A stretch of DNA of 7,415 nt from a bacterium (lineage in GTDB: Bacteria > Patescibacteriota > Microgenomatia > Levybacterales > UBA12049): assembly GCA_021852095.1 (NCBI GenBank), contig JAJZOC010000079.1, positions 1 to 7,415 on the forward strand. Direction: 5' to 3'. The notes below the pieces were generated by a model that made no database searches, had not been told where the DNA came from, and worked only from the letters and a program-made list of their open reading frames with translations. Positions 5,101 to 7,415 of this stretch are shown in pieces (the first letter of the stretch is position 1; the number at the start of each line of letters is the position of its first letter). Made by a program: the position numbers and the translations under genes.

Positions 5101-5886
5101 TTATTTTATTTCAGAAGAATTATTTAATAAAGGAGCTAATTTTCGTTTAATACCAGAAATAATCATTTTTCTATATCTTTCGTAAACTCGATTTTCAAAA
5201 TTTCCTTCTTCTAGAGTTCTAAGTTTTTTTTCCAGGGATGCTTTATTATCTGAATCGTAGTTTCCAAGAGCGGAAAGATTATGCTCTACATATGTTCTCA
5301 TTATGTCATCCGCCAATATATCTCTATTTAAACTGAGATCAATAAATTGAATATCCATATGTTCCAACGCCTTTTTTACTCTTTCAGCCATATCTTTTTC
5401 TCTCCTATTAAAAACAGAAATAAAATGTTCTGGATCTTCAGGGAATATTAACTGCAACGGAGGCGGACTATATCTCAGTTTTGCGACTGCTCCCAGTCTC
5501 TTTCCAGGAAGATAACTATCAGCGGCTTTAACTACTCTCTCTTGAGCGTTTTTAAAAAACTGATCCATATCTAGTTTATCTATTGTTTGAAGCATCTCTT
5601 CTTTCATATCATCTGAAATGGGTAGGCTCGGTGTCTGAGTCTCATGACTACGTCCGTAATCAACTTCACCTCTTGCAGGATACCAAAACGTCAGAAAATC
5701 TCCCCCTGAATAATGTGTCGCTATGTCAAGCCTGGGTGTTAATGTTGGACCTTTTGCTACCAGGCCAAACTGCTTCATTGATTCAATCGCAGTTTCTCCC
5801 ACAGCTGAAACATGAAACAATAAACGAGGACGTTTTACACCAAGAGTTTCCTGGGATTTAACTACTTCTCCTTGATCCACTGTCAT
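5101..5886 (-). CDS. Orphan protein; possible ADP-ribosyltransferase-like N-terminus
   Basis: I do not recognise this 261-residue cytoplasmic protein. After about 20 variable residues it reads RLLFHVSAVGETAIESMKQFGLVAKGP, then TPRLDIATHYSGGDFLTFWYP (50-70). The order (hydrophobic-His-hydrophobic-Ser/Thr, helix, GL-turn, then a Tyr-containing helix before a strand) resembles the start of H-Y-type ADP-ribosyltransferase folds such as Tpt1/KptA or DarT, with H25 and Y59 as candidate residues. I cannot identify the third catalytic position, so this is a fold hypothesis only. The middle (about 92-205) is mainly charged helix with a proline-rich PPPLQLIFPEDPEHF patch. The C-terminus (215-252) is helical and basic. 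The ATG start has no Shine-Dalgarno. It is divergent from the LUD gene. Confidence 0.7.
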   Translation of the reverse strand: MTVDQGEVVKSQETLGVKRPRLLFHVSAVGETAIESMKQFGLVAKGPTLTPRLDIATHYSGGDFLTFWYPARGEVDYGRSHETQTPSLPISDDMKEEMLQTIDKLDMDQFFKNAQERVVKAADSYLPGKRLGAVAKLRYSPPPLQLIFPEDPEHFISVFNRREKDMAERVKKALEHMDIQFIDLSLNRDILADDIMRTYVEHNLSALGNYDSDNKASLEKKLRTLEEGNFENRVYERYRKMIISGIKRKLAPLLNNSSEIK

Positions 5887-5922
5887 AGTTCTAATTTTTA
5901 CAAATTATCTTTACTAAAGCAA
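5887..5922 (-). promoter_or_regulatory. Candidate promoter of the orphan gene
   Basis: TTGCTT (5917-5922 on the minus strand) and TAAAAA (5895-5900) are 16 bases apart, with eight bases to the ATG. The -10 fits at 4 of 6 positions. Spacing again predicts a leader of only a few bases. Confidence 0.35.
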
Positions 5923-5951
5923 GTAATACGTTTAAATTTCCTTGTGCTCCG

Positions 5952-5988
5952 TACACCTCCGATGTGTATTGACTTGACACCTCGGGAT
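5952..5988. promoter_or_regulatory. Repeats in the divergent intergenic region; operator candidate
   Basis: TACAC (5952-5956) and GTGTA (5964-5968) form an inverted pair around a 7-base centre. The bases ACACCTCCGAT (5953-5963) recur as ACACCTCGGGAT (5977-5988), 24 bases on. A TTGACA (5974-5979) has no matching -10. The repeats are more GC-rich than their surroundings and could serve a regulator of either divergent gene. Confidence 0.3.
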
Positions 5989-6011
5989 TTTTAACCAGTT
6001 ACAAAAACCCC

Positions 6012-6045
6012 TTGCAAAAATTTAAAGAATGATTATAATAAGATT
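6012..6045 (+). promoter_or_regulatory. Promoter of the LUD gene, leaderless geometry
   Basis: TTGCAA (6012-6017) and a perfect TATAAT (6034-6039) are 16 bases apart. AAGATT follows, then the ATG at 6046. There is no room for a Shine-Dalgarno after the predicted start point, so the mRNA should begin at or beside the ATG. This is the clearest example in the window. Confidence 0.6.
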
Positions 6046-6654
6046 ATGGATTGGAATAAACTTGCAGACGACAATACAATTGAAGAAACTAAAAACGCTT
6101 TTAACTCTAATGGGTTTAACGTTGTAGTTGTAAAAAATTCAGAAGAAGCAAAAAATAAGGTATTGGAGCTTGTGCCAAAAGGCGCGGAGGTTATGGCTAT
6201 GACATCCGTAACTCTTAATGTTACAGGAATAGATGAGGTATTAAATGATTCAGAGAATTACAATTCTCTTCGAAAAAAACTGATGTCAATGGATCGAAAA
6301 ACCCAAGGACGGGAAATGAATAAATTGGGATGCGCTCCAGAATATGCCATAGGAAGTGTTCAGGCTTTGAGCAAAGATGGTCATGTGATGATTGCATCAG
6401 CCTCCGGCAGTCAATTACCGGCTTACGCATATGGAGCAAATAAGGTTATCTGGGTTGTCGGAGCCCAAAAAATTGTTGAAACAAAAGAAGAGGGATTTAA
6501 AAGAATCTATGAACACTGTTTTCCTTTAGAGAATCAACGCGCCTTAAAAGTTTACGGAAAAGAGAGTTCTGTCAATAAGATTCTCGTCCTTAATAAAGAA
6601 CCTATCCCCAACCGTTCCACAATAATTATAGTCAAAGAAGTACTGGGTTTCTAG
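6046..6654 (+). CDS. Stand-alone LUD-domain (LutC/YkgG-like) protein
   Basis: LUD domains occur in LutB and LutC of the lactate-utilisation LutABC system, and as single-domain proteins of unknown role. This 202-residue protein is one such single-domain form. Signatures are the N-terminal NGFNVVVVKNSEEA, GAEVMAMTSVTL (47-58), APEYAIGSVQALSKDGHVMIASASGSQLPAYAYGANKVIWVVGAQKIV (97-144), and the PLENQRA segment (160-166) that follows in relatives. No iron-sulfur cysteine cluster is present, and no lutA or lutB is beside it, so a lactate role is not supported. It is the only plus-strand gene and converges with cysS, the two stops being 14 bases apart with no terminator hairpin I can define. The stop is TAG. 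Confidence 0.9.
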   Translation: MDWNKLADDNTIEETKNAFNSNGFNVVVVKNSEEAKNKVLELVPKGAEVMAMTSVTLNVTGIDEVLNDSENYNSLRKKLMSMDRKTQGREMNKLGCAPEYAIGSVQALSKDGHVMIASASGSQLPAYAYGANKVIWVVGAQKIVETKEEGFKRIYEHCFPLENQRALKVYGKESSVNKILVLNKEPIPNRSTIIIVKEVLGF

Positions 6655-6668
6655 TTTTTAATCGAAAT

Positions 6669-7415
6669 TTAACTTCGTAATTTTCCGATTGCTGTTTTTC
6701 CATAGTCACGGTCCTGAATATCGTACCCCATTTCCCGAATCTTAGTACGGATCCGATCCGCCTCACTAAATTGTTTATTTTTTCTAAAAACTTTTCTCTC
6801 TTGTACAAGTTTTAAGATTTCATTCGGTATTTCTTGGTCTTTTGCATTAAAACCTGCTCTAGCCCGCGAGGCAAATCCCATAAGATCTAAACCCAGTATT
6901 TTGTCAAATTTTATTAAACTCTCTGCTTTAGCGCTTGTCGGATAATCCGAACGCACCAGATCCCACATAATAGCAAGTGCTTTCGGCATATTTAAATCAT
7001 CATTGATGCTGGCTAGAAACTTTTCTTCAAACACGGCACATCCCACCTTGGGCTTGTCCCATCCTGCAATTTCCTGTGTCAAGCGCTCAAGGGAAACCTG
7101 CGCGGCCCGTATGGCCTCCCATGTAAAATTCATTTCCTGCCGATAATGCGTCTCCAAAAAAAGATAACGAAGAGTTAAAGGATCGAAACCATTTGTAGCA
7201 ATATCCGTAACGGTATAGGTGTTACCAAGACTTTTACTCATTTTCGCTCCATCAACCAGTAAAAAGGCATGATGAACCCAATAGTTTACAAACCTTTTGC
7301 CAGAAGCCGCCTCCGATTGTATTATTTCGTTGGTATGATGAACATTAATATGGTCTATTCCGCCGGTATGAATATCAAATGTTTCACCTAGCGCTTTTAC
7401 CGACATAGCGGAACA
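6669..7415 (-). CDS. cysS: Cysteinyl-tRNA synthetase, C-terminal part (5' end beyond window)
   Basis: CysRS charges tRNA-Cys with cysteine in the cytoplasm as a class I synthetase with a catalytic zinc. The frame is open to the right edge, giving 249 codons of a protein usually near 460 residues. The missing half would hold the HIGH motif and first zinc cysteine. The visible part begins CSAM, whose Cys is a zinc ligand, then GETFDIHTGGIDHINVHHTNE, where the first His of HHTNE and the final Glu are the other ligands. The KMSKS loop is at fragment residues 58-62 (GAKMSKSLGN). The DALR-like helical domain follows (about 85-170), then the small C-terminal region with RKNKQFSEADRIRTKIREMGYDIQDRDYG. 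An ATG at 7404-7406 is internal and not the start. The stop is TAA. Confidence 0.96.
   Translation of the reverse strand, partial: CSAMSVKALGETFDIHTGGIDHINVHHTNEIIQSEAASGKRFVNYWVHHAFLLVDGAKMSKSLGNTYTVTDIATNGFDPLTLRYLFLETHYRQEMNFTWEAIRAAQVSLERLTQEIAGWDKPKVGCAVFEEKFLASINDDLNMPKALAIMWDLVRSDYPTSAKAESLIKFDKILGLDLMGFASRARAGFNAKDQEIPNEILKLVQERKVFRKNKQFSEADRIRTKIREMGYDIQDRDYGKTAIGKLRS

Noticed and set aside
5583..5861. 92-codon plus-strand frame opposite the orphan gene
   Set aside because: No recognisable features and no promoter or ribosome site. The minus-strand frame is longer, with its own promoter and a coherent fold-like pattern, although neither frame is in a known family.
5974..5979. TTGACA as a consensus -35 for the LUD gene
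   Set aside because: No -10 lies 16-18 bases downstream; TTGCAA/TATAAT closer to the gene fits better.
6046..6654. Assigning lutC and lactate utilisation
   Set aside because: No lutA/lutB neighbours, and single LUD proteins are widespread without a lactate link.
6655..6700. Convergent terminator between LUD and cysS (AATCG/CGATT and CGAA/TTCG pairs)
   Set aside because: The stems are only 4-5 bp, conflict with each other and are not followed by a clean T-run.
16..7415. Possible UGA recoding, because none of the nine stops is TGA
   Set aside because: All frames are complete under the standard code, and nine stops in an AT-rich region are too few to infer reassignment.

Overview
This AT-rich 7.4-kb window looks like bacterial chromosome. 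It holds nine protein genes: eight complete and one cut by the right edge. Ribosomal protein bS6, the YchF GTPase and cysteinyl-tRNA synthetase are bacterial housekeeping genes. Their mixture with short orphan genes, very small gaps, no classical operons and a solitary purD suggests a small-genome lineage, possibly Patescibacteria/CPR (Microgenomates-like). That placement is inferred from gene style only. All genes read through with the standard code, and the nine stops are TAA (6) and TAG (3).

Layout from left to right. rpsF (-) is followed by ychF (-), whose reading frame is interrupted in phase by about 44 extra codons containing a long imperfect inverted repeat. A 156-base stretch upstream of the ychF start holds a distal promoter, a REP-like repeat and a Fur-box-like palindrome. 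purD (-) follows, with an ambiguous start. Then comes a small unrecognised double-CxxC zinc-ribbon protein (-) with a palindrome over its promoter. Next is a two-gene operon on the minus strand: a DUF488/YeaO-like protein followed, 2 bases later, by a cation diffusion facilitator (CDF) family membrane protein that has lost the usual metal-site histidines. An orphan 261-residue protein (-) follows; its N-terminus resembles the start of ADP-ribosyltransferase-like folds. It is transcribed divergently from a stand-alone LUD-domain protein (+), which converges on the 3' part of cysS (-).

Two signals stand out. First, the YchF insertion looks like a palindromic element that became part of a protein, comparable in concept to Rickettsia palindromic elements. 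Second, five genes have a -10-like hexamer ending exactly six bases before the start codon, usually without a Shine-Dalgarno sequence. Transcription would then begin at or next to the start codon, so leaderless mRNA may be the usual mode of initiation here. Several of these genes share a TTGCNN -35-like hexamer.

Functionally, the window mixes translation (bS6, YchF, CysRS), one purine-synthesis step (PurD), a membrane transporter with a small partner, and three proteins of unknown role. No phage, IS transposase, CRISPR array, tRNA or rRNA was seen.
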